From positions 868,001 to 932,000 of the forward strand of contig NZ_NPMS01000001.1 in assembly GCF_002266285.1 (NCBI RefSeq): DNA of 64,000 nucleotides. The letters are read 5' to 3'. Positions 37,011 to 46,375 of this stretch are shown here, in pieces. Source of the stretch: Virgibacillus indicus (GTDB lineage: Bacteria > Bacillota > Bacilli > Bacillales > Amphibacillaceae). Position numbers and translations under genes: made by a program. The first letter of the stretch is position 1; every line of letters starts with the position of its first letter. The notes beneath the pieces are model-generated. The model did not search any database. It had not been told where the DNA came from and saw nothing but the letters and a program-made list of their open reading frames with translations.

Positions 37011-37286
37011 TTAGATTCCCATCTTGTAGTCATATTGTTTTGCCTTATCCGGCTTTGCATTCTCAAAATTTGTCTCAACAAAAGGTTTATAGGAACGATC
37101 TACTTTTGAAACAAATGAATGTTTGAGTAATTTAGTTTCGACATTCTCTATTTCTGACTGGTCCACATAGATTACAGCATACCTTAGTTTTTTCGATGTA
37201 TAAATTAAATGGCCATACCTTTTAATTTGTTTAATATTTTTCATATGCTGAAACCAGACAATCAATCCCTGCCGTTTTGTCATCAT
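37011..37286 (-). CDS. ylbG: YlbG, DUF2129-family protein
   Basis: A 91-residue protein of the UPF0298/DUF2129 family, conserved in Bacilli beside ylbF and ylbH. It has the conserved start KRQGLIVWFQHMKNIKQI and the C-terminal ETNFENAKPDKAKQYDYKMG signature. No function is established. Translation may start at either of the two adjacent ATG codons. Confidence 0.9.
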   Translation of the reverse strand: MMTKRQGLIVWFQHMKNIKQIKRYGHLIYTSKKLRYAVIYVDQSEIENVETKLLKHSFVSKVDRSYKPFVETNFENAKPDKAKQYDYKMGI

Positions 37287-37369
37287 CCCTTTTTCTCACC
37301 CACATCTTTTTCAAACTAGTGTATCAAAACAGACAACTTACTTCAATCTATTTATACCGCATCGGGCAA

Positions 37370-37807
37370 TTAGGATGCACAGCCGCAGCTTCCTCCACTG
37401 CCACAGCCACAGCCGCTATCGGTTAATGCAGCGCCATCTTTAGGAGCTTTAATCTGCTCACTTACACTCTCAGCAATATATTGACTGATTTGATCTAAAA
37501 GTTTCTGTAAATTTCGCTCTGCAATTTTAAATGCAGCAACTTTATCGTTCATATCCATTTCCCGTTTCGACATGCGCACCTTTTTCATAATTTCATTATA
37601 ATCCGGGTGATATCGTCCAAACCGTTGTATGTCTTCATAATGATCCTTTATATTTGCAAAAGCTTTAATAAGCTGCTGTGCTGTTTGATCTTCATTTAAT
37701 TCTTTTCGTGATTGGTTATATGCTTCCATGACCTCTGAATCCATTACCATCTTTCCTAATGATTCGGACCGGTCAAGTATACTTGCATATTCCAGCGTAG
37801 CTATCAT
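37370..37807 (-). CDS. ricF: RicF (YlbF), Y-complex subunit
   Basis: RicF forms the Y-complex with RicA (YmcA) and RicT (YaaT). The complex carries [4Fe-4S] clusters and controls RNase Y-dependent mRNA maturation, biofilm formation, competence and sporulation. The 145-residue protein is mostly alpha-helical (YlbF/YmcA fold). It ends in a flexible cysteine tail, CGCGSGGSCGC, with cysteines at 133, 135, 141 and 143, matching the cluster-binding tail of the family. Confidence 0.92.
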   Translation of the reverse strand: MIATLEYASILDRSESLGKMVMDSEVMEAYNQSRKELNEDQTAQQLIKAFANIKDHYEDIQRFGRYHPDYNEIMKKVRMSKREMDMNDKVAAFKIAERNLQKLLDQISQYIAESVSEQIKAPKDGAALTDSGCGCGSGGSCGCAS

Positions 37808-37858
37808 CCTTTACACCTCCACTATCATCATATCATTTAATAGTGGACATGAAAATGA

Positions 37859-38092
37859 TTAATCTTTCATAGCACCAGCAAATTGCAATAGCATTCCTAC
37901 CATTTGCACCTGATTGTTCAGTTTTTCCACACGCTGGGGAAAGGTTTGCCCATAAAATTGCTTAGCAGCCTTTTCCAATTCATCAATTCTGTCAGGATCC
38001 CGTGAAAGGTAACGATACCATTCGGGATTATAGCGAACAAACATAGTCAGCCTGGCATTGCCTGCTAAATAGTTATATACAGTAATATCCAA
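37859..38092 (-). CDS. ylbE: YlbE-like protein
   Basis: A 77-residue protein of the YlbE-like family, found next to ylbD and ylbF in Bacillaceae. The conserved region runs LAGNARLTMFVRYNPEWYRYL, then LSRDPDRIDELEKAAKQFYG. No function is known. It lies 11 bp after ylbD, so the two are probably cotranscribed. Confidence 0.85.
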   Translation of the reverse strand: MDITVYNYLAGNARLTMFVRYNPEWYRYLSRDPDRIDELEKAAKQFYGQTFPQRVEKLNNQVQMVGMLLQFAGAMKD

Positions 38093-38103
38093 TGGTATCC
38101 TCC

Positions 38104-38499
38104 CTAATCCTGAAACCAGTTAAATGGCCGGTTTCCACCTTGCTTCGGCTTTTTTGTTTCCTGATACTGATCTAAAAGCTCCTGAACTGTAGATATCGTA
38201 CTACTTAACTGATGAACCTGCTTTTGCACCTTATTTATATCCATGTTTTCAGTCATCTTAATCAATTGACCAAACAGCTCACTGTTTTTTTCTTTTCCAT
38301 GACCCGTATTCTTTTCTGTTTTAGTATCCTCTGACTTATACTGATCCCACACTGGGTCATCTTCTCCAAGTAGAGCCCATTTTTCATAATACTCCTGCCA
38401 GGACCTTCCGCTTCTTCTTATATTTTCAATTAATTTTGGATGTTCATTAATAAATTGCTTAAATTGCATTACTGTTGGATCCAGCGTTTCTCCACTCAT
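38104..38499 (-). CDS. ylbD: YlbD-like putative spore coat protein
   Basis: The 131-residue protein matches the YlbD-like family, annotated as putative coat protein in B. subtilis. A helical N-terminus (TVMQFKQFINEHPKLIENI), a conserved WQEYYEKWALLGEDDPVWDQ block and a C-terminal coiled coil precede the end PFNWFQD. A coat role is inherited from annotation and is not shown here. It is followed by ylbE. Confidence 0.82.
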   Translation of the reverse strand: MSGETLDPTVMQFKQFINEHPKLIENIRRSGRSWQEYYEKWALLGEDDPVWDQYKSEDTKTEKNTGHGKEKNSELFGQLIKMTENMDINKVQKQVHQLSSTISTVQELLDQYQETKKPKQGGNRPFNWFQD

Positions 38500-38561
38500 T
38501 TTCTCACCTCATTCGGATAGTCATCTGCTACTAATTTATGCGCCTATCACGAATTACGTTA

Positions 38562-38594
38562 AAAAAACAAAAGCACTTGACTGCTTTTGTTTTT
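38562..38594 (-). terminator. Terminator after ylbC
   Basis: AAACAAAAGCA / TGCTTTTGTTT with a 6-nt loop is followed on the minus strand by T-rich sequence, directly at the ylbC stop. Confidence 0.88.
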
Positions 38595-39659
38595 TTACGG
38601 TCTGGATAAAAAATTTTGTGTATAATAAAAACGGTAAACACCGGCTCCGAGATGAGTATAATCGTCATTCAGTAATGCTTCGCGGTGCCCTTCGCTATTC
38701 AGCCAGCCTTCCATTGCTGCAGCTGCATCCGGATATTGGGCAGCAATATTTTCTCCTGCCGCAAGATAGAAAATATCCTCTACTGCTAATCGCTCTTTTA
38801 AACCATTGCCGTCTTTGCTGTAATGGGAGAAATAATTATTTTCAGCCATATCTTTACTATGCAGAAATGCAACCTCACTCACATTTTCTTCCCATGCTAA
38901 TTCAGACTTTCCGTAATGGCTCCGCAACACATTTGTCAGATCAAATATTTGCTTTTCCATCCCGTTTTCCACTTCTGCCCAGTCCTCATCTGATAACAGT
39001 GGTTCATCTGGCAGATTCCCTCGGTATTCTATTTCATATGGACGATGTTTCAAAAGGATATCAGATGTTAAAACACGAATAGATGAGAGCTTTTCTGTAA
39101 AAGTGTCAAAATAGCATTGTAAAAAAATATCATCACTCATTTTTACTAATGGGCGCATTTTCAATTCGTCTTCATTTAATCGAAATGTATAAGAAGAAAA
39201 CCCATTGTTGTATGTGACTTCTTTTGAAAATGAAAATTGCTCTTTCATTTCATCATATGCTTGTCCAATAGATGCAGGTGCTATTTCTAAACCGCTGCCT
39301 GCCGCATAAACTGTTTCAATATCACCATCCAGAACGCCAAATTGGATATACTGATTTTCCTGATCTGTATATACCCACCATGTATAATCATATGCACTTA
39401 CATCTTTTCTGATTGGCTCACCAAGTGTTTGAACAAGCTCATCAGAGTCTTTTCCTATCCACTGAAAAAGATCGCCTTCAAGCGGAATACCTGGTTGTTT
39501 CTCAGGTGCTGTTTTTGATTCAATCAGGCTTTTCTTCTCTTTTACGATAGGACTTATGTTTTCGATTGCTTCCTCTGTTGTAAGGTCATTCTTTTCCATA
39601 AAATAAAATCCGGCAATAGCTATAAGGGACACTATCAGTATGAATCGAAGAAATCGCAT
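38595..39659 (-). CDS. ylbC: YlbC, membrane-anchored CAP-domain protein
   Basis: A 354-residue exported protein: an N-terminal membrane anchor (LRFILIVSLIAIAGFYF), a CAP-associated N-terminal domain with two repeats (about 65-190; GDLFQWIGKDSDELVQTLGEP), and a C-terminal CAP/SCP domain. The CAP signature is intact: FLHSKDMAENNYFSHYS, AAGENIAAQYPDAAAAMEGW, NSEGHREALLNDDYTHLG. The biochemical role is unknown. I start at ATG 39659 after AAAAGGAG. Confidence 0.9.
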   Translation of the reverse strand: MRFLRFILIVSLIAIAGFYFMEKNDLTTEEAIENISPIVKEKKSLIESKTAPEKQPGIPLEGDLFQWIGKDSDELVQTLGEPIRKDVSAYDYTWWVYTDQENQYIQFGVLDGDIETVYAAGSGLEIAPASIGQAYDEMKEQFSFSKEVTYNNGFSSYTFRLNEDELKMRPLVKMSDDIFLQCYFDTFTEKLSSIRVLTSDILLKHRPYEIEYRGNLPDEPLLSDEDWAEVENGMEKQIFDLTNVLRSHYGKSELAWEENVSEVAFLHSKDMAENNYFSHYSKDGNGLKERLAVEDIFYLAAGENIAAQYPDAAAAMEGWLNSEGHREALLNDDYTHLGAGVYRFYYTQNFLSRP

Positions 39660-39867
39660 GAACACGTACTCCTTTTTGATATATAATTTACTATATGTCC
39701 CAACTAAAGATTCCATTCTGCTTTCTCTATTATTTTAACTGTTCGATAACGGATATATATGTATTTGCTATTATATAGAAATCAGTCTGTGATAGAAAAT
39801 ATTGGCGTTTCCGTTGCAACTTACGTAATTTCGTACTATTATAGTTTAGTGAGGACAAATATGTGAG

Positions 39868-40242
39868 GTGGAAAAAATGAGAATAGAAAACACAGGAATA
39901 GAAGATGTAATTATAGATTTAAAACCACTGGATCATTTAACAGGAAAACATGCTTTTATTCGTGCTGGCCAATGGGATTATGAACGAGTAACCTATGATT
40001 ATAAAATCGGTTCCAAAGAAAAAAATATTACATATTATATTCGAATTCAAGGCTATGCTGTTGAAGGAGACGTAGACCGTGGAAATGCGGTGATTCAATT
40101 AATGACACCTTTATTAGGTAAACACTACTATCCGCATGGCGTAGAATATGGTGAAGGTGAAAATTTCCCTGAAAATCTTGTAGAGCGTGCGAAAACACTT
40201 GTAACTAAAGTAGCAGATGAAATAGCCCAATATAAAAAATAA
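39868..40242 (+). CDS. yugN: YugN-like family protein
   Basis: A 124-residue protein matching the YugN-like family. The conserved blocks are LDHLTGKHAFIRAGQWDYERVTYDYK and the C-terminal LGKHYYPHGVEYGEGENFP. Function is unknown. It has a GAGGTG ribosome-binding site and is followed by its own terminator. In B. subtilis yugN lies elsewhere, so this is a local gene-order difference. Confidence 0.85.
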   Translation: MEKMRIENTGIEDVIIDLKPLDHLTGKHAFIRAGQWDYERVTYDYKIGSKEKNITYYIRIQGYAVEGDVDRGNAVIQLMTPLLGKHYYPHGVEYGEGENFPENLVERAKTLVTKVADEIAQYKK

Positions 40243-40257
40243 ATTACCATAAACGTC

Positions 40258-40289
40258 AGCTGCCTTGCATTTTCGGGGCAGCTTTTTTA
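40258..40289 (+). terminator. Terminator after yugN-like gene
   Basis: AGCTGCC / GGCAGCT enclose a 12-nt loop, followed by T6 on the plus strand. Confidence 0.85.
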
Positions 40290-40393
40290 AAAAACCGGTT
40301 ATTTATTTCTGTTCAAATAATCAAATTAATGCTATATTTCATATATACATAATTCCAACCGATTTTAATTTTGAAAGGAGCCAACGTAATACT

Positions 40394-41452
40394 TTGTTTC
40401 GTGCTATTTCTAAACGCCAATGGACACTGATTTTTTTAACTATTGTTCTTTTATTGATTTTCTTCTTTATTTTGCCAATATCTGTTCCGTTAATTGTTGC
40501 CTTCATCACGGCACTTTTTCTTAATCCACTTGTTAGGTTAATCCAATCAAAAGTAAAAATAAATAGAAAAACCTCAGTTATTATCGTTTTTCTGCTATTT
40601 CTGCTCATTATCGGAATTGCCGGGACATTTATCGTAACAAAAGCTGTAACACAGGTGGTCAACTTTGTAGAAGATGTTCCTGCCCATTTTAATAAACTGA
40701 ATGAAGTTTACAGTGATTGGGAATCAGATGTTCAACAATACACCAATAACCTGCCTGATGAATTTGTTGATCAGGTTTCTGATAGTATTGAAGAAAATTT
40801 AACGGCATTGAGTACTACTGCAAAAGAAAAAATCACCTTAGACAATATTGCACAGATTTTTGCAAAAGTCCCTCAATATTTAATTAGTTTTCTTGTTTAT
40901 CTGATTGCCCTATTTTTATTTATACTTGAATTGCCTCTGCTGAAATCGAAAGCCTACAGCATGTTGACGAAAGAAACCGCAGAAAAAGTTTCCTTTATGA
41001 ATGCCAGACTTTCCAGTGTTTTTCTCGGATTTTTCAAAGCGCAATTTCTAGTAAGTCTCATCATTCTGGCAGTAACATTGATTGGACTTTTCATCATAAC
41101 TCCTGAAGTTGCTATAATCATGTCTTTAATCATTTGGATTGTTGATCTAATACCAATAATTGGATCTATCATTGTTCTTGGTCCATGGGCGTTATTCCTT
41201 CTATTAGCCGGAGATACTGCCATGGGAATTCAAATCGCAATACTGGCAATTATTCTTCTTGCAATACGAAGAACAGTAGAACCAAAAGTAATGGGCCAGC
41301 ATATTGGGTTGTCTCCACTTGCAACATTGATTTCGATGTTTATAGGATTAAAGCTGCTGGGAATTTTCGGATTTATTCTCGGGCCGCTTCTTGTCATTGC
41401 TTTTAACTCAGCAAAAGAAGCAGAAATTATTAAATGGAAACTAAAGATATAA
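40394..41452 (+). CDS. AI-2E-family transporter
   Basis: The 352-residue membrane protein has the AI-2E exporter-family layout: two N-terminal helices, a third helix, a soluble loop (about 90-165), then five helices with PIIGSIIVLGPWALFLLLAGD and VEPKVMGQHIGLSPLATLISMFIGLKL. The family includes YtvI, YueF and YubA and some Na+(Li+)/H+ antiporters, so the substrate is open. I start at TTG 40394, 13 nt after GAAAGGAG, a loose spacing; the frame stays open 43 codons upstream. Confidence 0.83.
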   Translation: MFRAISKRQWTLIFLTIVLLLIFFFILPISVPLIVAFITALFLNPLVRLIQSKVKINRKTSVIIVFLLFLLIIGIAGTFIVTKAVTQVVNFVEDVPAHFNKLNEVYSDWESDVQQYTNNLPDEFVDQVSDSIEENLTALSTTAKEKITLDNIAQIFAKVPQYLISFLVYLIALFLFILELPLLKSKAYSMLTKETAEKVSFMNARLSSVFLGFFKAQFLVSLIILAVTLIGLFIITPEVAIIMSLIIWIVDLIPIIGSIIVLGPWALFLLLAGDTAMGIQIAILAIILLAIRRTVEPKVMGQHIGLSPLATLISMFIGLKLLGIFGFILGPLLVIAFNSAKEAEIIKWKLKI

Positions 41453-41484
41453 AAAAAGGAAGAGCCAATGCTCTTCCTTTTTTA
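41453..41484. terminator. Bidirectional terminator
   Basis: AAAAAGGAAGAGC / GCTCTTCCTTTTT with a 4-nt loop lies between the convergent AI-2E-family and DUF420 genes. Confidence 0.92.
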
Positions 41485-41937
41485 TGTCCCTAGTATTGCT
41501 TTAAGCATACTGGTTGTTGTTCCGCCATCATAGATAATATACAGCAGCAGATATACAACAATTCCGGTTAACGCACTGAAAAACCATATAACACTTGTTA
41601 CTGGACCAATCTTCCTGTGTATAGTGATTTTACGCTTCAGAGCCAAAGTAAGTGTAACTATGCCAAACAATGCACCAGTTGTCGCTAAAATGATATGAAA
41701 AATTAGAAAGACCGTATAATATATTTTAAGCTCATCCGGACCACCAAAACTTGTATTCCCGATGAAAATGGTTCGTGATACATAAATAATGAAAAATAGA
41801 AGTGCACTGATGGCAGCTGAGATCATCGTTTTTTTATGTGATTTTGCATTCCCTTTTATGATAAATCTCCAGCCAATAGCCACTAATATGGCACTTAATA
41901 ATATAAAAAATGTACTTATTGTTGGTAAAAACGGCAT
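41482..41937 (-). CDS. DUF420 membrane protein (YozB/CtaM family)
   Basis: A 151-residue protein with four membrane helices and histidines near membrane faces (FHIILATTGALFG, RKITIHRKIGPVTSVIWFFSAL), typical of DUF420. In Staphylococcus aureus the homologue CtaM is needed for an active aa3-type oxidase. The place next to ctaG and the cta operon supports a role in oxidase maturation here. I start at ATG 41937 (MPFLPTI) with GAAAGGA upstream; the frame extends 13 codons further. Confidence 0.82.
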   Translation of the reverse strand: MPFLPTISTFFILLSAILVAIGWRFIIKGNAKSHKKTMISAAISALLFFIIYVSRTIFIGNTSFGGPDELKIYYTVFLIFHIILATTGALFGIVTLTLALKRKITIHRKIGPVTSVIWFFSALTGIVVYLLLYIIYDGGTTTSMLKAILGT

Positions 41938-42038
41938 TGTAACATGTATCCTTTCTACATCAAGAATGATGACCATTCATGAAAAATCTCCGAATTCTAT
42001 CTCTGAAGGATAAAATCCGGATTTTTTCAAAACAGTTT

Positions 42039-42935
42039 CTAGTTTGTTTCAGCAGGAATCGGATCAATTTTAAGGCTTTCTCTATTAAACCATTTATAGA
42101 ACACTCTTCCTAAAATAATTCCATACGTAATTTCCTGCATAATCTTCATTATGATTCCGCCTAATTGCTGATCTTCCAGCGCACTCATTGACGAAAACAT
42201 TTCAGGACCTGAAATAGCAAATGTGATTCCTTGCAGTACATCTCCAGGCACACATAAAGCCATTGCCTGAAGCCATGCACCATCCTGGGTATATGCCGCA
42301 AATAATGTATGATCAGCAAATATAATCAATACACAAGCCGGAGTAATTAAAACACCATTAGCAAAAATATAACCTATTTTCAGCAGTGGTGGAACTGTGT
42401 CATACTCTTTAATTGGTGTCATGATTGGCCACCACACGATAAATGCAGCAATAAGGATAATAAGCGAAATGGATGTATGTGCAGCCTGTGATGATTTTGC
42501 AAAGTCAAATATAGCCGGGATATGATAAAGAGAAAAAAGCGTGTTAAATAACAGCAATGAAATAATTGGTTTTGTAAATAAATTGAAAGCTGGTTTGACT
42601 ATTTTAATATTTACAAATTTTCTCCAAACCCACTCTGGCAATCCTTTAATAACCAATATAGGAAACACAAGGTAATAAATTGCCATTTGAATCATGTGAG
42701 CTGTTAACGTTATGTGTGTAAGCAAATCTATTGGAGAACCCTTTACAGCATATAATAAAAATAACGCTGTATATAAGTAAATTTGCTGCTTAACAGATGG
42801 TTTTTCTGTTCCGCCAAATTTATGACGATATGGCCCGGTAATCAGAAAATATAGGACTGCTATTGACAGAACAAATAATAAGAAATATGGACTCCATAAT
42901 GCACGAAATCCAAAGATTTGTAATTCTAACCACAT
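42039..42935 (-). CDS. ctaG: CtaG, caa3 oxidase assembly factor
   Basis: The 298-residue protein has about seven membrane helices and the caa3-CtaG family layout (LTAHMIQMAIYYLVFPILVIKG; LFSLYHIPAIFDFA; DQQLGGIIMKIMQEITYG). It is needed for assembly of the caa3 oxidase, probably delivering copper to the CuB site. It follows the cta genes as in B. subtilis, but here a 586-bp gap with a repeat element separates it from ctaF. Confidence 0.93.
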   Translation of the reverse strand: MWLELQIFGFRALWSPYFLLFVLSIAVLYFLITGPYRHKFGGTEKPSVKQQIYLYTALFLLYAVKGSPIDLLTHITLTAHMIQMAIYYLVFPILVIKGLPEWVWRKFVNIKIVKPAFNLFTKPIISLLLFNTLFSLYHIPAIFDFAKSSQAAHTSISLIILIAAFIVWWPIMTPIKEYDTVPPLLKIGYIFANGVLITPACVLIIFADHTLFAAYTQDGAWLQAMALCVPGDVLQGITFAISGPEMFSSMSALEDQQLGGIIMKIMQEITYGIILGRVFYKWFNRESLKIDPIPAETN

Positions 42936-43049
42936 GATTTTTCACTCCAAATAACGGATTGTATCTATATATTATAACTCATTTTAATTCATGGTACACG
43001 CTTTGAATGTGACATTTTAGCAAACAATCACGTTATTCCTTAATATTGT

Positions 43050-43409
43050 TTGCTAAAAGATCATTGTTTTTACACAAAATCTATAGAATGCGACATAACT
43101 GCTCTGTTGATTTCAACTTGGGACGAATGTTTCGCGGGTTGAATGGATTATCAGGATTTGGGGTACTTCTCTGAGCCAAATAGCTAGAAGACAATAGCCA
43201 CCGGTCACATAGAGCGCCTCTCTATGCCCAAACAACCAAAAATAAGTAGCCACTGATCACATAGAGGATATTTCGGTGGATGGCTGATATGATTCTGGAA
43301 GTGTGGTTATATTTCCTGAGCGGCTGATGGAATTATCATCGCTGATTTTAGTTCGTAGTTTCTATCAATTGTGTAGTTTATAAAATAGTGAAATTTATGA
43401 AAACAGCCT
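43050..43409. repeat. Composite repeat element, copy 3 (one full and one partial unit)
   Basis: The 5' module (CTATAGAATGCGACATAAC at 43081), units starting at 43175 (51 bp) and 43226 (39 bp partial), and the 3' module (GGTGGATGGCTGATATG onwards) match copies 1 and 2. The right tip GAAAACAGCCT (43399-43409) mirrors the left tip of copy 1. The element fills most of the gap between ctaG and ctaF; no gene is seen there. Confidence 0.88.
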
Positions 43410-43485
43410 TTCCTAAAACAAAGGTTATCCATAATTTCCAAGCGAAATATCCGTTTAAGAAATTCCGTTTATAACTAACATCGTA

Positions 43486-43517
43486 AAAAAAGATCGGGGC
43501 TCCCCCGATCTTTTTAA
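43486..43517 (-). terminator. Terminator after ctaF
   Basis: AAAAAGATCGGGG / CCCCGATCTTTTT with a very short loop lies 5 bp after the ctaF stop. It would uncouple ctaG from the operon. Confidence 0.92.
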
Positions 43518-43521
43518 AAAA

Positions 43522-43845
43522 TTACCACCAAGTTATAACAACTAAAGTTACGATAGTTAATATTGCAGCCCAAACGCCACCATAAATCATTGTAGCAGGC
43601 ATTTCATTTCCTTTATCTTTCAGATGCATAAAATAGTAAAATTGAAATCCAACTTGGACCAGCGCTAAGATGAGAAGAATTGGAACAACAAACATTTTAT
43701 CCATAGCTTCTGTTGCAACTATTGCAAAAGCAATCAATGTAAAACCAATCATCAAAGCAAAGGTAATCAATTGTTTTTTCATTTCCTCTTTGGCTTTCTG
43801 TTTTCGAAATGAATCAATTTTATTGGTACTGGTGTTGTCTGTCAT
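43522..43845 (-). CDS. ctaF: CtaF, cytochrome c oxidase subunit IV
   Basis: A 107-residue protein with three membrane helices, matching bacterial caa3 oxidase subunit IV (COX4 pro family): ITFALMIGFTLIAFAIVA, FVVPILLILALVQVGFQFYYFMHL and the last helix IYGGVWAAILTIVTLVV. The ATG follows the ctaE stop by 3 nt, with AAAGGTGG encoded in the end of ctaE. Confidence 0.93.
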   Translation of the reverse strand: MTDNTSTNKIDSFRKQKAKEEMKKQLITFALMIGFTLIAFAIVATEAMDKMFVVPILLILALVQVGFQFYYFMHLKDKGNEMPATMIYGGVWAAILTIVTLVVITWW

Positions 43846-43848
43846 CAA

Positions 43849-44472
43849 TTAAACCACCTTTCCCATTAAATATACAACTGTAAAAATGAATACCCATACA
43901 ACGTCAATAAAGTGCCAGTAAAGACTGAATGTATTAAACTTTGGTGCGTTGTATAAATTCAAGCCTCTTTTTGCATTACGCACCATCAATGCCATCAGCC
44001 AGCAAAGTCCAAATAAAACGTGACCGCCATGGAAGCCAACTAATGTATAGAAAGCAGATCCAAATGCTGATGAACGGAATGTAAATCCATACTCTTGAAT
44101 ATAATGAGCAAACTCGTAAATTTCACAAGCCAGGAATCCTACCCCAAGCAGGGCGGTTATCCCCAACCATAGCTGCATTTTCTTAAAATCATTATTTTTC
44201 ATATGATACATAGCGTATACACTAGTTAAAGAACTTGTTAGCAACAAGATTGTCATAAGAAAAACAAGGCCTAATCCGAACAATTCATTTGAGGTCGGAC
44301 CATCTGCTGTTGAATTTTTCAATGCAAGGTAAGTTCCAAATAAACTTGCGAAAAGAACTGTTTCTCCACCAAGGAAGAACCACAGGCCTAAAAATTTATT
44401 TTTACCCTCAAGGGTGGCCTTTTCTGGTTCTGCCGGCATTGTTTCCGGATTTAAGGAATGATCGTGACTCAT
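43849..44472 (-). CDS. ctaE: CtaE, cytochrome c oxidase subunit III
   Basis: A 207-residue protein, the B. subtilis length, with five membrane helices of the COX3 family (FLGLWFFLGGETVLFASLF; TLVGFHGGHVLFGLCWL; SLYWHFIDVVWVFIFTVVYL). It supports proton uptake and stability of the oxidase core. I start at ATG 44472 after GGGAGG; the ribosome-binding site is made by the last codons of ctaD, and one base separates the two genes. Confidence 0.96.
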   Translation of the reverse strand: MSHDHSLNPETMPAEPEKATLEGKNKFLGLWFFLGGETVLFASLFGTYLALKNSTADGPTSNELFGLGLVFLMTILLLTSSLTSVYAMYHMKNNDFKKMQLWLGITALLGVGFLACEIYEFAHYIQEYGFTFRSSAFGSAFYTLVGFHGGHVLFGLCWLMALMVRNAKRGLNLYNAPKFNTFSLYWHFIDVVWVFIFTVVYLMGKVV

Positions 44473-44473
44473 A

Positions 44474-46327
44474 TTAGTCAGCCTCCCTTTCGAGTTCTTC
44501 TTTGTGTATATGGTAGCCATGGTCATCTTTAAGTGATCTGATCAGCATTGATCCGATAGCTGTTGCCATTCCTGCATATACAGCAATTAACCATGCGCTA
44601 TGATCAACCTGGAAGATGAAACCAATTCCAGCGATAAAGAAGCCTAATCCCATCATAAACGGTAAGATAGAACTATTTGGCATATGAATGTCACCCACTG
44701 GTTCAGCTGGGGTCATTTTTCCTTTACCTTCCGTTTTTTCAATCCATAAAGGATCCAATCCACGGACCAGTGGAAGCTGTTTAAAGTTATAATAAACAGG
44801 TGGTGATGCTGTAGCCCATTCCAATGTACGGCCACCCCATGGATCGTCCCCAGGCTTTTCACCCTTGACTGCGGTGTAAATGATGTTAATTAGAAATACA
44901 ATAACACCAACCGCCATGAAAAACGCACCGATTGTACTTACCAAGTTACCCATGTCTAATCCCTGATCTTCAAGAAATACCCAATAACGACGAGGCATAC
45001 CCATCAATCCCAGGAAATGCTGTACAAAGAACGTTAAATGGAAACCAATAAAGAATATCCAAAAAGAAATTTTACCCATCATTTCATTCAGTATTCTGCC
45101 AAACATTTTTGGCCACCAGTAATGGAGACCTGCCAGAATTCCAAACACCGTTCCACCAACAATTACATAGTGAAAGTGAGCAACTACGAAATATGTGTCA
45201 TGGTACTGATAGTCTGCTACAGATGAACCTAGCATAACTCCCGTCATACCACCAATTGTAAATGTTGGAATAAAACCTAATGACCATAACATTGCAGAGT
45301 TAATCTCAATACTTCCACCCCACATTGTTGCAAGCCAGTTGAATATCTTTATCCCGGTAGGTACAGCAATTGCCATTGTTGCGATAGCAAAAATTGAGTT
45401 TGCAACAGGACCTAAACCAACAGTAAACATATGGTGGGCCCATACCATAAACCCTAAAAATGCAATCAGCATCGTTGCAAAGACCATTGCAGTATAACCG
45501 AATAATCTTTTTCTTGAGAAAGTGGAAAATATGTCACTGAATAATCCAAAAGCAGGTAAAATCAAAATATATACTTCCGGGTGACCAAAAATCCAGAATA
45601 AATGTTGCCAAATGATCGAATTACCGCCCAATGCTACATCAAAAAATGCTGAGCCAAACATACGGTCAAACATCAACAGGAATAAACCAACTGTTAATGC
45701 AGGAAAAGCGAATAAAATCAGAACACTTGTAATGAAAGTAGCCCAGGTAAATAACGGCATACGCATGTAAGTCATACCAGGAGCACGCATTGTAACAACT
45801 GTTACCAGGAAGTTAATACCCCCTATTAATGTTCCTGCCCCAGATATCTGCAGACCTAAAACATAGAAATCAACACCATGTCCAGGTGACTGAATGGACA
45901 GTGGTGCATATGATGTCCATCCTGCATCAGGAGCTCCACCTAAAAACCAGCTGCAGTTCAGTAGAATTCCACCAAACATAAATAACCAGAAACCTAATGA
46001 ATTTAAAAATGGAAATGCAACGTCACGTGCCCCGATTTGCAAAGGCATAACCGCGTTCATTAAACCGAGTAATAACGGCATGGCTGCAAGAAAAATCATT
46101 GTAGTACCATGCATTGTTATCATTTCATTGTACAAACCTGCACTTAAAAAATCATTTTCAGGTTTGATTAATTGAATCCTTATAAACATAGCTTCCAATC
46201 CACCAAGCAGGAAAAAGAAACCACCACCAAATAAATACAAATGCGCTATTTTTTTATGGTCAACAGTAGTTAAATAATCCCACAGAAAGGAACCGAAACC
46301 TCTTTTTTGAGTAGCTGCTATACTCAA
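44474..46327 (-). CDS. ctaD: CtaD, cytochrome c oxidase subunit I
   Basis: The catalytic heme-copper subunit, 617 residues with twelve core helices plus extra C-terminal ones. Metal ligands are visible: the low-spin heme histidine in NEMITMHGTTMIF, CuB and Tyr ligands in FGHPEVYILILPAFG, the two adjacent histidines in WAHHMFTVGLG, and the HFHYVIVGG heme pair. Translation starts at TTG, 8 nt after GGGAGG. It lies between ctaC and ctaE. Confidence 0.97.
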   Translation of the reverse strand: MSIAATQKRGFGSFLWDYLTTVDHKKIAHLYLFGGGFFFLLGGLEAMFIRIQLIKPENDFLSAGLYNEMITMHGTTMIFLAAMPLLLGLMNAVMPLQIGARDVAFPFLNSLGFWLFMFGGILLNCSWFLGGAPDAGWTSYAPLSIQSPGHGVDFYVLGLQISGAGTLIGGINFLVTVVTMRAPGMTYMRMPLFTWATFITSVLILFAFPALTVGLFLLMFDRMFGSAFFDVALGGNSIIWQHLFWIFGHPEVYILILPAFGLFSDIFSTFSRKRLFGYTAMVFATMLIAFLGFMVWAHHMFTVGLGPVANSIFAIATMAIAVPTGIKIFNWLATMWGGSIEINSAMLWSLGFIPTFTIGGMTGVMLGSSVADYQYHDTYFVVAHFHYVIVGGTVFGILAGLHYWWPKMFGRILNEMMGKISFWIFFIGFHLTFFVQHFLGLMGMPRRYWVFLEDQGLDMGNLVSTIGAFFMAVGVIVFLINIIYTAVKGEKPGDDPWGGRTLEWATASPPVYYNFKQLPLVRGLDPLWIEKTEGKGKMTPAEPVGDIHMPNSSILPFMMGLGFFIAGIGFIFQVDHSAWLIAVYAGMATAIGSMLIRSLKDDHGYHIHKEELEREAD

Positions 46328-46375
46328 GACATAAACCTCCCTTTTACATGTACCATCCCTATGTGTTTATATATA

